NCBI GenBank assembly: GCA_946404215.1
Contig: CAMJCT010000008.1
Span: 1 to 64,000, forward strand
Length of the DNA stretch: 64,000 nt
Source: an uncultured Clostridium sp.
GTDB lineage: Bacteria > Bacillota > Clostridia > TANB77 > CAG-508
Direction: 5' to 3'
The notes under the pieces are model-generated. The model saw nothing but the letters and a program-made list of their open reading frames with translations, was not told the origin of the DNA and did no database searches. This document shows, piece after piece, positions 40,370 through 49,638 of the stretch. Numbering within the stretch: position 1 is the first letter of the stretch; each line of letters begins with the position of its first letter. The position numbers and the translations under genes were made by a program.

Positions 40370-41263
40370 ATGAAAAAAAGGATTATAAAGTGGATATTGT
40401 GTATATTACTTGGATTTATTCTTATTTGTTTTATAATAGTTGTACTTTTTTTTATTGAAGATAGAAAAATGAGTGTACCTAATGAAATAGAAAAAGTATG
40501 TTTTATAGAAGAAAAAGAATTTATGGGGAGAAAAGTATATATAATATCTCCAAAAAGTGATAGCGCAAGAAGCAATAATGTTATTTTATATTTTCATGGA
40601 GGTGCATATGTAGCAGAAGCAACAAAGAATCATTGGGATTTTATTGAAAGTTTAGTAGACGATACAGGTTCAACTGTAATTTTCCCAGATTATCCATTAA
40701 CACCAAAATATAATTATAAAGATGTATTTCAAACGGTTATTCCATTGTATAAGGAAGTAATAGAAAAAAATGGTGATGATAATTTAATATTAATGGGAGA
40801 TTCAGCAGGTGGAGGTTTGGCATTAGCTTTAGAAGAAAAAATTTCTGAAGAATCTTTACCATTACCACGTAAAACAATTTTGATTTCGCCATGGTTAGAT
40901 GTAAGGTTAAATAATGCAAAAATAGAGGAAGTTCAAAAAAATGACAAAGAATTAAATAGGGAAAAATTACAAATGGCAGGATTTTTTTATGCTGGAGGAG
41001 ATGGAAGAGACAATTATTTAGTCAGCCCAATTGAAGGAAATATGGCTAAATTAAAAAATATAGTTATTATGACAGGAACCGATGATATTTTAAATCCTGA
41101 TGTGTATAGTTTACAGGAAAAGGCTAAACAAAATGGTGTAGATATTCAGGTAAAAGAATATGAAGCGGCTTCACATATATGGATTATAGATAAAAATAGT
41201 AGTGAAGAACTGGTAAATAGAGGATATATGGATTTAATTGAGTTAATAAAAAATAGGTTATAG
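40370..41263 (+). CDS. Membrane-anchored alpha/beta-hydrolase (HSL-type esterase)
   Basis: A 297-residue protein with an N-terminal membrane helix (about 7-27). The hydrolase domain shows the oxyanion motif FHGGAYV, the nucleophile elbow GDSAGGG, an Asp in TGTDDILNPD and a His in AASHIWII, all expected of hormone-sensitive-lipase family esterases. It is the first of three closely spaced genes with an acyltransferase-like and a membrane protein, suggesting acyl-ester turnover at the membrane. Confidence 0.88.
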   Translation: MKKRIIKWILCILLGFILICFIIVVLFFIEDRKMSVPNEIEKVCFIEEKEFMGRKVYIISPKSDSARSNNVILYFHGGAYVAEATKNHWDFIESLVDDTGSTVIFPDYPLTPKYNYKDVFQTVIPLYKEVIEKNGDDNLILMGDSAGGGLALALEEKISEESLPLPRKTILISPWLDVRLNNAKIEEVQKNDKELNREKLQMAGFFYAGGDGRDNYLVSPIEGNMAKLKNIVIMTGTDDILNPDVYSLQEKAKQNGVDIQVKEYEAASHIWIIDKNSSEELVNRGYMDLIELIKNRL

Positions 41264-41305
41264 ATTATTTTTGATTTAGTGATTGAAAAGAGGTAAAAAT
41301 ATCAA

Positions 41306-42598
41306 ATGAGAAAAGAAAATAAGTTATATTGGCGAAAATTGGATAATTCAGCAAAAATTTTTCCAATATCTGCAGGAAGGAAATACAGTACAGTATTTAG
41401 ATTGTCTGCAGTCTTAGATAAAGAGATAGAACCCAATATATTGCAAGAGGCAGTAAACCAAACTATAGATAAATATAAATCTTTTAGGGTAAAAATGAAA
41501 ACTGGCTTTTTTTGGTATTATTTAGAATATAATCCTAATATGCCTATAGTTAGTGAAGAAGAAGATTATCCATGTAAATATATTGAGCCTAGAAAAAATA
41601 ATTATTATTTATTTAAAGTTACATATTTTAAAAATAAAATAAATATAGATATTTTTCATTCATTAACAGACGGCAATAGTGGGACAATCTTTTTTAGAGA
41701 AATCATATATACATATTTAGAGTTACTTCATCCTGAGGAATTTGATGATGAAGAAAGAAAAATAAGGAAAATAGAATTTAATACAGAGGATAGCTATATT
41801 AAAAACTATGATAAAAAAGCAAAGTCAAATGCATCTACAAAAAAAGCATATATTTTAAAAGGTAAAAAGATAAAATTAGGTGCTGTTAGTGCAATACACG
41901 AATTAATAAATTTAGAAGAATTAAAAATAGAAAGTAAAAAATATGATGTTACTATTACTCAATATCTTACAGCTGTTTTGATATATGCAATTTATGAAGA
42001 AAACTATATTAAGCAGAAAAATAAAAGTAAAAAACCAATAAAAGTATGTATACCAGTAAATTTAAAGAAATTTTTTCAATCTAAAACTATGTCAAATTTC
42101 TTTTCGTATATTACTGTTGAAGCTCAAATGCAAGGATTAGATACATTTGACAAAATTATTGAATTTGTAAAAAAGGATTTTCAAAAAAAATTGACAGAAA
42201 AAGAGATTTTAAAGACAATGTCTGCAAATGTAAAATTGGGAAATAATTTTTTTGTAAGAGCAATTCCATTGTTTTTAAAAAAGGCTGTAGTTAGATTGGG
42301 ATATATAGAAATTAGAAAATATACAACAATTACATATTCTAATATTGGCAGAATAGGTATAATAGGAAAGTACCAACAATATATTAATTATTTTTTAATG
42401 TTAATAGCTCCAGAACCTGTAGAAAAAATAAAATGTTCAAGTTGTACTTTTGAAAATAAAATGGCTTTTACATTTACATCTATTTTGAATAATAATTGTA
42501 TAGAAAGAAGATTCTACAAGTTTTTAACGAATAAAGGAATAAATGTTGAGATAGAAAGTAATGGTGTTTTAGATGATATATCCACAGAAATTGAATAG
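41306..42598 (+). CDS. Condensation-fold acyltransferase-like protein
   Basis: A 430-residue protein with the organisation of alcohol acetyltransferase / condensation-domain enzymes: an N-terminal FRLSAVLDKEIEPNILQEAVNQT block, the catalytic H-x3-D-G motif in FHSLTDGNSG, and a C-terminal YSNIGRIGI region where such proteins have a conserved N/G pattern. It probably transfers an acyl group to a small alcohol or lipid; the substrate is unknown. It overlaps the next gene by 20-odd bases. Confidence 0.7.
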   Translation: MRKENKLYWRKLDNSAKIFPISAGRKYSTVFRLSAVLDKEIEPNILQEAVNQTIDKYKSFRVKMKTGFFWYYLEYNPNMPIVSEEEDYPCKYIEPRKNNYYLFKVTYFKNKINIDIFHSLTDGNSGTIFFREIIYTYLELLHPEEFDDEERKIRKIEFNTEDSYIKNYDKKAKSNASTKKAYILKGKKIKLGAVSAIHELINLEELKIESKKYDVTITQYLTAVLIYAIYEENYIKQKNKSKKPIKVCIPVNLKKFFQSKTMSNFFSYITVEAQMQGLDTFDKIIEFVKKDFQKKLTEKEILKTMSANVKLGNNFFVRAIPLFLKKAVVRLGYIEIRKYTTITYSNIGRIGIIGKYQQYINYFLMLIAPEPVEKIKCSSCTFENKMAFTFTSILNNNCIERRFYKFLTNKGINVEIESNGVLDDISTEIE

Positions 42599-43136
42599 TA
42601 AAAGAAGTGATAAAATAGTAAGCATTTCAGCTTTTATATCTATAATAATGGGTATTGGAATTGTTATAATAAATAGAATTATAACTCCAGAAATTAAGTG
42701 GGCAGCTTTATGTAATGGTGGAATAGCATATGCTTGGTTAACGGTAATATACTCTATTAAAAGGAATACGAATATAGCAGGACATGTATTAATTCAAGCA
42801 GTAGCTGTGTCGGCACTTACATTGTATATAGATTATAAGACATCTTTTAAAGGGTGGTCAACAGATATAGCAATACCTATAATAATTATTATTGCAAATA
42901 TAACGATGCTTATATTAACAATTGTAAGTTACAAAAAATATATAAAGTATGCAATATATCAGTTAGTAATAGTTTTTTTTAGCATGGTACCAGTTTTATT
43001 AATAGCAGAGGACGTTGTTTATAACAAAACACTAAGTGTTATTGCTTGCACAATATGTATTATTAATTTTATTATAAGTTTAATATTATGTTCAAAAGAT
43101 GTAAAAGAAGCAGTAATAAGAAAATTTCATATGTAA
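42573..43136 (+). CDS. DUF6320-like membrane protein
   Basis: A 187-residue protein with six hydrophobic segments, starting inside the end of the acyltransferase-like gene (ATG 42573), which suggests translational coupling. Such small six-helix proteins recur beside condensation-fold acyltransferases in Clostridia. Function unknown; family name given with moderate confidence. Confidence 0.6.
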   Translation: MIYPQKLNSKRSDKIVSISAFISIIMGIGIVIINRIITPEIKWAALCNGGIAYAWLTVIYSIKRNTNIAGHVLIQAVAVSALTLYIDYKTSFKGWSTDIAIPIIIIIANITMLILTIVSYKKYIKYAIYQLVIVFFSMVPVLLIAEDVVYNKTLSVIACTICIINFIISLILCSKDVKEAVIRKFHM

Positions 43137-43195
43137 AAAAGTAACATACTTGCTATTTAAAAAAATAATGTTATATAGTAATTAAGAAGGTCTAA

Positions 43196-43400
43196 ATGTC
43201 AAGAATAGTAGAAAATAGTTTAATAATAAAAAAGCAAAGTAAATTTGATAAAATAAGAACAAATCTATTAATGCTATTTTTCCGGTAAGGAATATAAAAT
43301 GCTACAAGAAATAGAAGGCTTATTTATTCCCAAAAGAATAATTAATAGGGATATTATTATACCAAAAGAAATTGGACAAGAAATAAGAAGAAAGAAATAG
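43196..43400 (+). CDS. 67-residue small protein, needs one CGG +1 shift (CGG-TAA)
   Basis: ATG 43196 follows AAGAAGG. The zero frame runs 29 codons and ends TTC CGG TAA at 43285-43288. Reading C-GGT as Gly continues GKEYKMLQEIEGLFIPKR, then INRDIIIPKEIGQEIRRKK, to a stop at 43398. The joined protein is basic, with SKFDKIRTNLLMLFFGKEYK in the middle, and looks like a coherent small cytoplasmic protein of the kind found in Clostridial genomes. Too short to appear as an uninterrupted gene. Function unknown. Confidence 0.7.
43283..43285 (+). other. In-frame CGG +1 shift site 7 (67-residue protein)
   Basis: The zero frame ends CGG TAA; the shifted frame reads C GGT AAG GAA TAT. It begins 29 codons after the ATG. 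The stop directly after CGG resembles the layout of classical release-factor-2 autoregulation. Confidence 0.8.
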
Positions 43401-43446
43401 ATTTTTTTATAGAGGTTTGTATCTTTGAAAGGATTGATAGTAAAAA

Positions 43447-44475
43447 TTGAAAAATATTAAAGATTATGATTTTGAAGAATTAAAACAAGAGTTAAATAGT
43501 ATAGGAGAAAAAACATTTAGAGCAGAGCAAATAATGAAATGGTTATATGAAGAAAAGGTAAAATCTTTTGATGAAATGACAAATTTATCCAAAGAGTTGA
43601 GAGAAAAATTAAAAGAAAATTATACAATATGTAATTTCAATATATTAAAAAAGCAAGAATCTAAAGATGGAACAATTAAATTTTTGTTTGATGTTTTAGA
43701 TGGAAATGCAATTGAAACAGTTTTAATGAAATATCATCATGGAAATAGTATATGTGTATCTTCCCAAATAGGTTGTAAAATGGGATGTAAATTTTGTGCG
43801 TCAACAGGGATAAAATTTATAAGAAGCTTGACAAGTGGAGAAATTGTAGAGCAAATAATTGCCGTTGAGCAAGTTACAGGAGAAAAAATATCAAATGTTG
43901 TATTTATGGGAATAGGAGAACCACTAGATAATTATGATAATGTAGTGAAAGCAATAAGAATTATAAATAATCCTAAAGGATTAAATATAGGTGCAAGGCA
44001 TATAAGTGTTTCTACAAGTGGATTAGTTCCTAAAATTTATAAATTGGCAGAAGAAAACATTCAATGTACTCTATCTATATCACTGCATGCAACAAACAAT
44101 AAAAAAAGGAGTAATATGATGCCAGTAAACAATACTTATCCAATTGAGGACTTGCTACAGGCTTGTAAAGATTATATAGAAAAAACACATCGTAGGATAT
44201 CGTTTGAATATGCACTTGCAAAAGATAATAATGATAATCTAGAAGATGCAAAACAGTTGGTAAAGCTATTACATGGAATGTTGTGCCATGTGAATTTGAT
44301 ACCAATAAATAAAATAGAAAATGGACAATTTGACAAAAGTTCAAATGAAAATATTATGAAATTTAGGGATTATTTAAATGAACATGGTATAGTGGCAACT
44401 ATAAGGAGAGAATTAGGTTCAGATATTGATGCAGCTTGTGGGCAGCTTAGAAGAAAAAATTTACGAAGTAACTAG
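43447..44475 (+). CDS. rlmN: 23S rRNA / tRNA adenine-C2 methyltransferase
   Basis: A 342-residue radical SAM methylase acting on A2503 of 23S rRNA and A37 of some tRNAs. Radical SAM Cys-x3-Cys-x2-Cys is in GCKMGCKFCAST; VVFMGIGEPLDN, SLHAT and the catalytic C-terminal Cys (DIDAACGQL) are present. TTG start at 43447 after AAAGGATTG. It begins 46 bases after the small recoded protein. Confidence 0.94.
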   Translation: MKNIKDYDFEELKQELNSIGEKTFRAEQIMKWLYEEKVKSFDEMTNLSKELREKLKENYTICNFNILKKQESKDGTIKFLFDVLDGNAIETVLMKYHHGNSICVSSQIGCKMGCKFCASTGIKFIRSLTSGEIVEQIIAVEQVTGEKISNVVFMGIGEPLDNYDNVVKAIRIINNPKGLNIGARHISVSTSGLVPKIYKLAEENIQCTLSISLHATNNKKRSNMMPVNNTYPIEDLLQACKDYIEKTHRRISFEYALAKDNNDNLEDAKQLVKLLHGMLCHVNLIPINKIENGQFDKSSNENIMKFRDYLNEHGIVATIRRELGSDIDAACGQLRRKNLRSN

Positions 44476-44596
44476 AATTTGTTCCATTCACATTTGTCAT
44501 TTCATAAATTATTTTATAATAAATACTTGTGCAAATATAAAGTTTTAGAAAAGAGATGGCTAATACGAAAAATCTTAAAGGAAAGGAAAATATCAA

Positions 44597-45469
44597 ATGT
44601 TATTAAAAGATATAAAAGAAATGATGCCGTTTATAAATAAAATTAAAGTTTATGCTTTTGTAGGACCTTCTGGGACTGGTAAAAGTTATAGGGCTCAAAT
44701 TGTGGCAGGAGAAAAAGATACACATTTTATTATTGATGATGGATTATTAATAAAAGATAATGAAGTGGTTGCAGGTGAATCTGCTAAAAAGGCGCCTACA
44801 AAAGTAGCTACTGTTAAACATGCACTTTTTTATGATGATAAAGAAAAAGAAGAGATAATAAGAGCATTAAAAAAGTACAAACCACAAAGTATACTAATTT
44901 TAGGTACTTCTGATGGAATGGTTCAAAAAATTGCTGCAAATTTGGGACTGCCAGAAATATCTGAGACAGTTTATATAACAGACGTCGCAACTGAGCAGGA
45001 AATGGAAACTGCAAGAAGAATAAGAGTTACAGAGGGAAAGCATGTTATTCCAGTTCCAACATTTGCAATAAAAAAAGATTTTTCAGGCTATTTATTAGAC
45101 CCATTGCAAATATTCAAGTCTAAGGGTAAAGGTCAAAAACCATATATATCAGAAAAATCTATAATAAGGCCAACATTTAGTTATATGGGTAATTTTACAA
45201 TTTCAGATTTGGTTTTTAGGCAGATATTGGACTATTTGGCAGATCAGACACCTGCTATATATAAAGTATTAAAAACAAGAGTAGAAAATTTTGGAGATGG
45301 TGTAAAGCTATATATGGAAGTAACCATCATGTATGGTTATAATGTAGTGGATGGGTTAAATAATTTTAAAGAGAAATCTAAAAAAGAAATAGAAAAACTT
45401 ACAGCAATGAATGTTGTGGAATTAGAGGTAGTTGCTAAAAATATTTTTGTACCAGAGGAGGAAAAGTAA
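44597..45469 (+). CDS. P-loop ATPase fused to Asp23/Gls24-like domain
   Basis: A 290-residue protein. Residues about 18-140 are a P-loop domain with Walker A FVGPSGTGKSYRAQ and a possible Walker B-like FIIDDGLLI. Residues about 200-285 (ISDLVFRQILDYLADQT, GDGVKLYMEVTIMYGYNVVDGLNNFKEK) resemble the alkaline-shock Asp23/Gls24 fold, with a VYKV-like core. Asp23-type domains are usually stand-alone, so the fusion is notable. cmk starts immediately after the stop, implying coupling. Confidence 0.75.
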   Translation: MLLKDIKEMMPFINKIKVYAFVGPSGTGKSYRAQIVAGEKDTHFIIDDGLLIKDNEVVAGESAKKAPTKVATVKHALFYDDKEKEEIIRALKKYKPQSILILGTSDGMVQKIAANLGLPEISETVYITDVATEQEMETARRIRVTEGKHVIPVPTFAIKKDFSGYLLDPLQIFKSKGKGQKPYISEKSIIRPTFSYMGNFTISDLVFRQILDYLADQTPAIYKVLKTRVENFGDGVKLYMEVTIMYGYNVVDGLNNFKEKSKKEIEKLTAMNVVELEVVAKNIFVPEEEK

Positions 45470-46132
45470 ATGTCATTTGTTGTTGCTATAGATGGACCAG
45501 CAGGTAGTGGAAAAGGAACGATAACTAAGCTTGTTGGAGAAGAATTAGGGTTAGTATATATAGATACAGGGGCATTGTATAGATGTGTAACTTTATCTAT
45601 GATAAAAAATAATGTTGGTTTAGAGGAAAGTGAAAAAATTAAAGAAATATTAAATACTATAAATATTGAGTTTAAAAAGGAAGAAAATAAAGATAGTGTT
45701 TATTTAAATGGAGAAGATGTAACTAAACAAATTAGAGAAAAAGAGGTAAATGAACTTGTATCTCAAGTATCTCATTTAATCCAAGTTAGAGAAAATATAA
45801 CTAATTTATCTAGAAATATAGCAGAAGGGAAAAAAGTAATAATGGAGGGGAGAGATATTGGAACAAATGTATTTCCTAATGCAGATGTAAAAATTTATCT
45901 TGACGCTACTGCAGAAGAAAGAGCAAGAAGAAGATTAAAACAAAATCAAGAAAAAGGAATAGATATTTCTTATGAAGAAATACTTAAAAATATTATTTTT
46001 AGAGATAATAATGATAAAACGAGTTCTGTTGCTCCTTTGAAGCAAGCAGAAGATTCTGTATATATTGATTCTAGTGATATGACAATTGAAGAAGTGAAGA
46101 ATGAAATTATCAATATTATAAGAGGAGGTTAA
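45470..46132 (+). CDS. cmk: Cytidylate kinase
   Basis: A 220-residue kinase phosphorylating CMP/dCMP. N-terminal Walker A IDGPAGSGKGTITK, then LYIDTGALYRCVT, MEGRDIGTNVFPNADVKIYLDA and the RRLKQNQEKG lid region. Length matches the family. It begins directly at the end of the P-loop/Asp23 gene and is followed by plsC 11 bases later, a frequent Firmicute order. Confidence 0.95.
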   Translation: MSFVVAIDGPAGSGKGTITKLVGEELGLVYIDTGALYRCVTLSMIKNNVGLEESEKIKEILNTINIEFKKEENKDSVYLNGEDVTKQIREKEVNELVSQVSHLIQVRENITNLSRNIAEGKKVIMEGRDIGTNVFPNADVKIYLDATAEERARRRLKQNQEKGIDISYEEILKNIIFRDNNDKTSSVAPLKQAEDSVYIDSSDMTIEEVKNEIINIIRGG

Positions 46133-46143
46133 ATTACAAATTT

Positions 46144-46740
46144 ATGAAAGATTTTTTTAAGAAAATAGGAAGAGGAATAGTAAAAGGTGCAATATATGCC
46201 TATTGTAAGTTGGTATATAGAATGAAGGTTATTGGAAAAGAAAATATACCTAAAACAGGACCAATTATAATTTGTGGTAATCATAAAAGTTTTTTAGACC
46301 CACCAGCTATTGAAGTTACTTGTGGTAGATATACAAGATTTTTAGCAAAGGAAGAATTAACAAGATATAAATTTTTAGCATTTTTAGGGTATATTTTTGA
46401 CGCTATATTAGTTAAGAGAGATTCAAAAGAAGTTACAGCTATAAAAGAATCTTTAAAAACATTAAAAAATGGAGATTGTTTAGCGCTTTTTCCAGAAGGT
46501 ACAAGAAATGGCTTAGCAAAAGGAGAAGATGTAAAAGACGGAGCTGCATTCTTTGCTTTAAGAAGCGGAGTAAAGGTAATACCATGTGGAATAAAAGGTG
46601 GAGAAAAAGGTAATAGAAGATTAGTTATTACATATGGAAAACCACTTGATTTTTCAGAATATAAAGGTAGTAAAGACAAAGAAGTTATGGAAAAGGTAAC
46701 AGAAGAAATAATGAGCAATATTTTAAAATTGGCAAAATAA
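46144..46740 (+). CDS. plsC: 1-acyl-sn-glycerol-3-phosphate acyltransferase
   Basis: A 198-residue membrane-associated acyltransferase making phosphatidic acid. It has the catalytic H-x4-D (CGNHKSFLDPPAIE), the FPEGTRNG glycerophosphate-binding motif and a VIPCGIKG block. One N-terminal hydrophobic segment (residues about 10-22). AGAGGAGG precedes it at the end of cmk. Confidence 0.93.
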   Translation: MKDFFKKIGRGIVKGAIYAYCKLVYRMKVIGKENIPKTGPIIICGNHKSFLDPPAIEVTCGRYTRFLAKEELTRYKFLAFLGYIFDAILVKRDSKEVTAIKESLKTLKNGDCLALFPEGTRNGLAKGEDVKDGAAFFALRSGVKVIPCGIKGGEKGNRRLVITYGKPLDFSEYKGSKDKEVMEKVTEEIMSNILKLAK

Positions 46741-46862
46741 ATGTTACAGTTTAGCATTAGAGGAATATATAATATGTTTGAGTAGTAATTTTTTTTCAAA
46801 TTATATAAGTTGACAAAATATGTAAAATGTTGTATAATTTAATAAGTTTTTTAGAGAAAATA

Positions 46863-46886
46863 GGCGTTTATGGAGGATAAACGCCT
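46863..46886 (+). promoter_or_regulatory. Leader hairpin upstream of typA
   Basis: GGCGTTTAT-GGAG-GATAAACGCC forms a perfect 9-10 base stem with a GGAG loop, about 50 bases before the typA start and after a possible TATAAT at 46834. No T-run follows, so it is likely a 5' UTR structure. Confidence 0.55.
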
Positions 46887-46942
46887 TAAGTTATGAGAAA
46901 AAGTTTGCATAGTTAAATAAAAAAAGAAGGGAAATGAAAAAA

Positions 46943-48754
46943 ATGAATAACCAAAAAATAAGAAATATAGCAATAATAGCACACGTTGACCATGGAAAAA
47001 CTACATTAGTGGATGCATTACTAAGACAAAGTCATATATTTAGAGAAAATGAACAAGTACAAGAAAGAGTAATGGATTCAAATGACCAAGAAAAAGAAAG
47101 AGGGATTACAATTCTTTCTAAAAATACATCTGTAATGCATGGAGATATAAAAATAAATATTGTAGATACACCAGGGCATGCTGATTTTGGTGGAGAAGTG
47201 GAAAGAGTTCTAAAAACAGTTGATGGAGTTCTTTTATTAGTAGATGCCTTTGAAGGTGCAATGCCTCAAACAAGAGAAGTTTTGAAAAAATCTTTAGCAT
47301 TAGGCTTAAAGCCAATAGTTGTTATAAATAAAATAGATAGACCAGGAGCTACTCCAGAAAAGGTAGTTGACCAAGTTATTGAATTATTTATAGAACTTGA
47401 TGCTACAGATGAACAATTAGACTTCCCAGTTGTTTATGCATCTGCAAAAAACGGAATTGCAAAAATGGATTTAAATGATGAAACTGAAGACTTAAGTTGT
47501 TTATTTGAAACAATTATAAATACAATTCATGCACCAAACTGTGACGAAGAAGGACCAGCACAAATGCTAGTATCTAATATAGACTATGATGACTATGTTG
47601 GAAGAATTGCTGTGGGTAGAGTAGAAAGAGGTTCTATAAAAGTTGGTATGCCTGTTGCTATATGTGGCAAAGAAGACAAAATAACACAAGGAAGAATAGC
47701 AAAAGTATATACTCATGTCGGATTAAATAAAGTAGAAGTAGAAGAAGGAAAAGCAGGAGATATTATAGAGCTTGCAGGACTTTCAGATATAAGCATAGGA
47801 GACACAATTTGTGATTTCAATAATCCAGAAAAAATACCATTTGTAGATATAGATGAACCAACAGTATCTATGACATTTAGTGTAAACAATGGACCATTTG
47901 CAGGAAAAGAAGGTCAATTTATAACATCAAGACATATTAGAGATAGATTGTTTAAAGAGTTAGAAAAAAATGTTTCATTAAGAGTAAAAGAAACAGAATC
48001 ACCAGACTCTTTTGAAGTATCAGGAAGAGGAGAACTTCACTTATCTGTATTAATAGAAACAATGAGAAGAGAAGGATTTGAACTATTAGTTTCAAGACCA
48101 AAAGTTATATTTAAAGAAATAGATGGAGTAAAATGTGAGCCAATAGAATTATTAGTAGTAAATGTTCCAGATGATTGTGTTGGAAATGTAATAGAAAAAT
48201 TAGGAAGAAGAAAAGCAGAAATGGTTAATATGGAACCAGCAGAAGCAGGACATACAAAAATAGAATTCAAAATACCAGCAAGAGGATTAATTGGATACAG
48301 AACAGAATTCTTAACAGATACAAAAGGTGAAGGAACAATGAACCACATATTTGATTCATATGAGCCATATAAAGGTGATGTAGTTGCAAGAGTTAGAGGA
48401 ACTATAGTTGCTTTTGAAAATGGAAAATCAGTAACATACGGATTATACAATGCACAGGACAAAGGAGATTTATTCATTGGTGCAGGTGTAGAAGTATATG
48501 AAGGAATGATAGTAGGTCTAAATTCAAGAGGAGAAGACTTAGCAATAAATGTATGTAAAGAAAAACACTTAACAAATACAAGAGCATCAGGTTCAGATGA
48601 TGCATTACGTCTAGTACCACCAATTCAAATGTCACTAGAAAAAGCAATAGAATTTATACAAGACGATGAATTAGTAGAAGTAACACCAAAATCAATACGT
48701 CTAAGAAAGAAAATACTAGACACAAAAGAAAGAGAAAGAGCAGCAAGAAGATAA
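46943..48754 (+). CDS. typA: Translational GTPase TypA/BipA
   Basis: A 603-residue ribosome-associated GTPase of the EF-G family, needed in stress and cold. G1 IIAHVDHGKTTLVDALL, G2 ERGITI, G3 VDTPGHADFGGEVER, G4 VINKIDRPGA, G5 YASAKNG, then the EF-G-like domains and the unique C-terminal domain. ATG 46943 has better spacing from GAAGGGA than ATG 46934, which is also in frame. Confidence 0.95.
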   Translation: MNNQKIRNIAIIAHVDHGKTTLVDALLRQSHIFRENEQVQERVMDSNDQEKERGITILSKNTSVMHGDIKINIVDTPGHADFGGEVERVLKTVDGVLLLVDAFEGAMPQTREVLKKSLALGLKPIVVINKIDRPGATPEKVVDQVIELFIELDATDEQLDFPVVYASAKNGIAKMDLNDETEDLSCLFETIINTIHAPNCDEEGPAQMLVSNIDYDDYVGRIAVGRVERGSIKVGMPVAICGKEDKITQGRIAKVYTHVGLNKVEVEEGKAGDIIELAGLSDISIGDTICDFNNPEKIPFVDIDEPTVSMTFSVNNGPFAGKEGQFITSRHIRDRLFKELEKNVSLRVKETESPDSFEVSGRGELHLSVLIETMRREGFELLVSRPKVIFKEIDGVKCEPIELLVVNVPDDCVGNVIEKLGRRKAEMVNMEPAEAGHTKIEFKIPARGLIGYRTEFLTDTKGEGTMNHIFDSYEPYKGDVVARVRGTIVAFENGKSVTYGLYNAQDKGDLFIGAGVEVYEGMIVGLNSRGEDLAINVCKEKHLTNTRASGSDDALRLVPPIQMSLEKAIEFIQDDELVEVTPKSIRLRKKILDTKERERAARR

Positions 48755-48756
48755 TT

Positions 48757-48812
48757 GTCATGGGGACGGTCCTTTTGGCAATTTTTTGCCATTGGGGACA
48801 CTCCTTTGTAAC
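48757..48812. repeat. Palindromic repeat, copy A (GGGGACGGTCC type)
   Basis: TGGGGACGGTCCTTTTGGCA and, inverted, TGCCATTGGGGACACTCCTTT. It shares GGGGACGG(T/A)CCTTTTGGCA with the copy at 57001. It lies directly after typA. Confidence 0.7.
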
Positions 48813-48832
48813 CAAATCTTAACTGCGATAAT

Positions 48833-48939
48833 GTTACTGGATAATGTTTTTTCATAATAAGGTGTTTCAAAGTTTGCTATATAAATATTTATATAGCAAA
48901 CTTTTATATGAATTTATGCAAAAAAAATTATCCAGTAAC
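48833..48939. repeat. 107-bp inverted-repeat element
   Basis: The ends GTTACTGGATAATGTTTTTT and AAAAAAAATTATCCAGTAAC are inverted repeats; the centre is a perfect hairpin AAGTTTGCTATATAAAT/ATTTATATAGCAAACTT. No coding capacity. Probably a non-coding mobile or REP-type element. The rest of 48755-49044 holds no other feature I can support. Confidence 0.7.
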
Positions 48940-49044
48940 GCTATAATATGAAATAAGTATATTTTATATTGCAAATTGCAATTAATTATATTAGAATGTA
49001 AAAAAATAAATTAAATCTGTTTGAATAAAAAGGAATTTATAATT

Positions 49045-49635
49045 ATGAATAAAATAGAATTAGAAAAAATAAAGAAAAAAGCTTTGGAAGAACATATTCC
49101 AATAATAATGGATGATACGTTAGAAGTAATATCAAAATATTTGAAAGATTTAAAGCCTAAAAAAATTCTAGAAATTGGTACTGCAGTAGGATATTCTGCT
49201 ATATGTTTTTCTGAATTTTTAGATGAAAATGGAATAATAGATACAATAGAAAGAGATGAAGAAAGAATTAAAGAAGCTAAAGAAAATATAAAAAAAGCTG
49301 AGGTAGTAGACAAAATAAATATATACGAAGGTGATGCAGTAGAAATATTGCCTACTTTAAATGAAAAATATGATGTTGTATTTATAGATGCAGCAAAAGG
49401 GAAATATCCTTTTTTCTTAAATGAGGCTTTACGAATGCTATCTGAAAATGGTATAATATTTGCAGATAATATCTTATATAAAGGTTATGTAATGAGTGGT
49501 TATAATAAGCATAAGCAAAGAACAGCAGTTACAAACCTTAGAAAATATATAAAAGAAACAACTGAAAATCCATATCTTAATACAGAGATTTTAGAAGTGG
49601 GAGATGGATTGGCAGTAACAAAAAAGGAGAGATAA
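49045..49635 (+). CDS. SAM-dependent O-methyltransferase (class I)
   Basis: A 196-residue Rossmann methyltransferase of the COMT/TrmR-like family: LEIGTAVGYSAICFSEFL (SAM motif I), VVFIDAAKGKYPFFL (motif with catalytic metal ligand Asp) and FADNILYKG. Members in Firmicutes include TrmR, which methylates tRNA wobble hydroxyuridine. ATG 49045 follows AAAAAGGA by 11 bases. The U32 peptidase at 50643 belongs to a family linked to the same tRNA modification, supporting a TrmR-like role by inference. Confidence 0.82.
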   Translation: MNKIELEKIKKKALEEHIPIIMDDTLEVISKYLKDLKPKKILEIGTAVGYSAICFSEFLDENGIIDTIERDEERIKEAKENIKKAEVVDKINIYEGDAVEILPTLNEKYDVVFIDAAKGKYPFFLNEALRMLSENGIIFADNILYKGYVMSGYNKHKQRTAVTNLRKYIKETTENPYLNTEILEVGDGLAVTKKER

Positions 49636-49638
49636 GTA

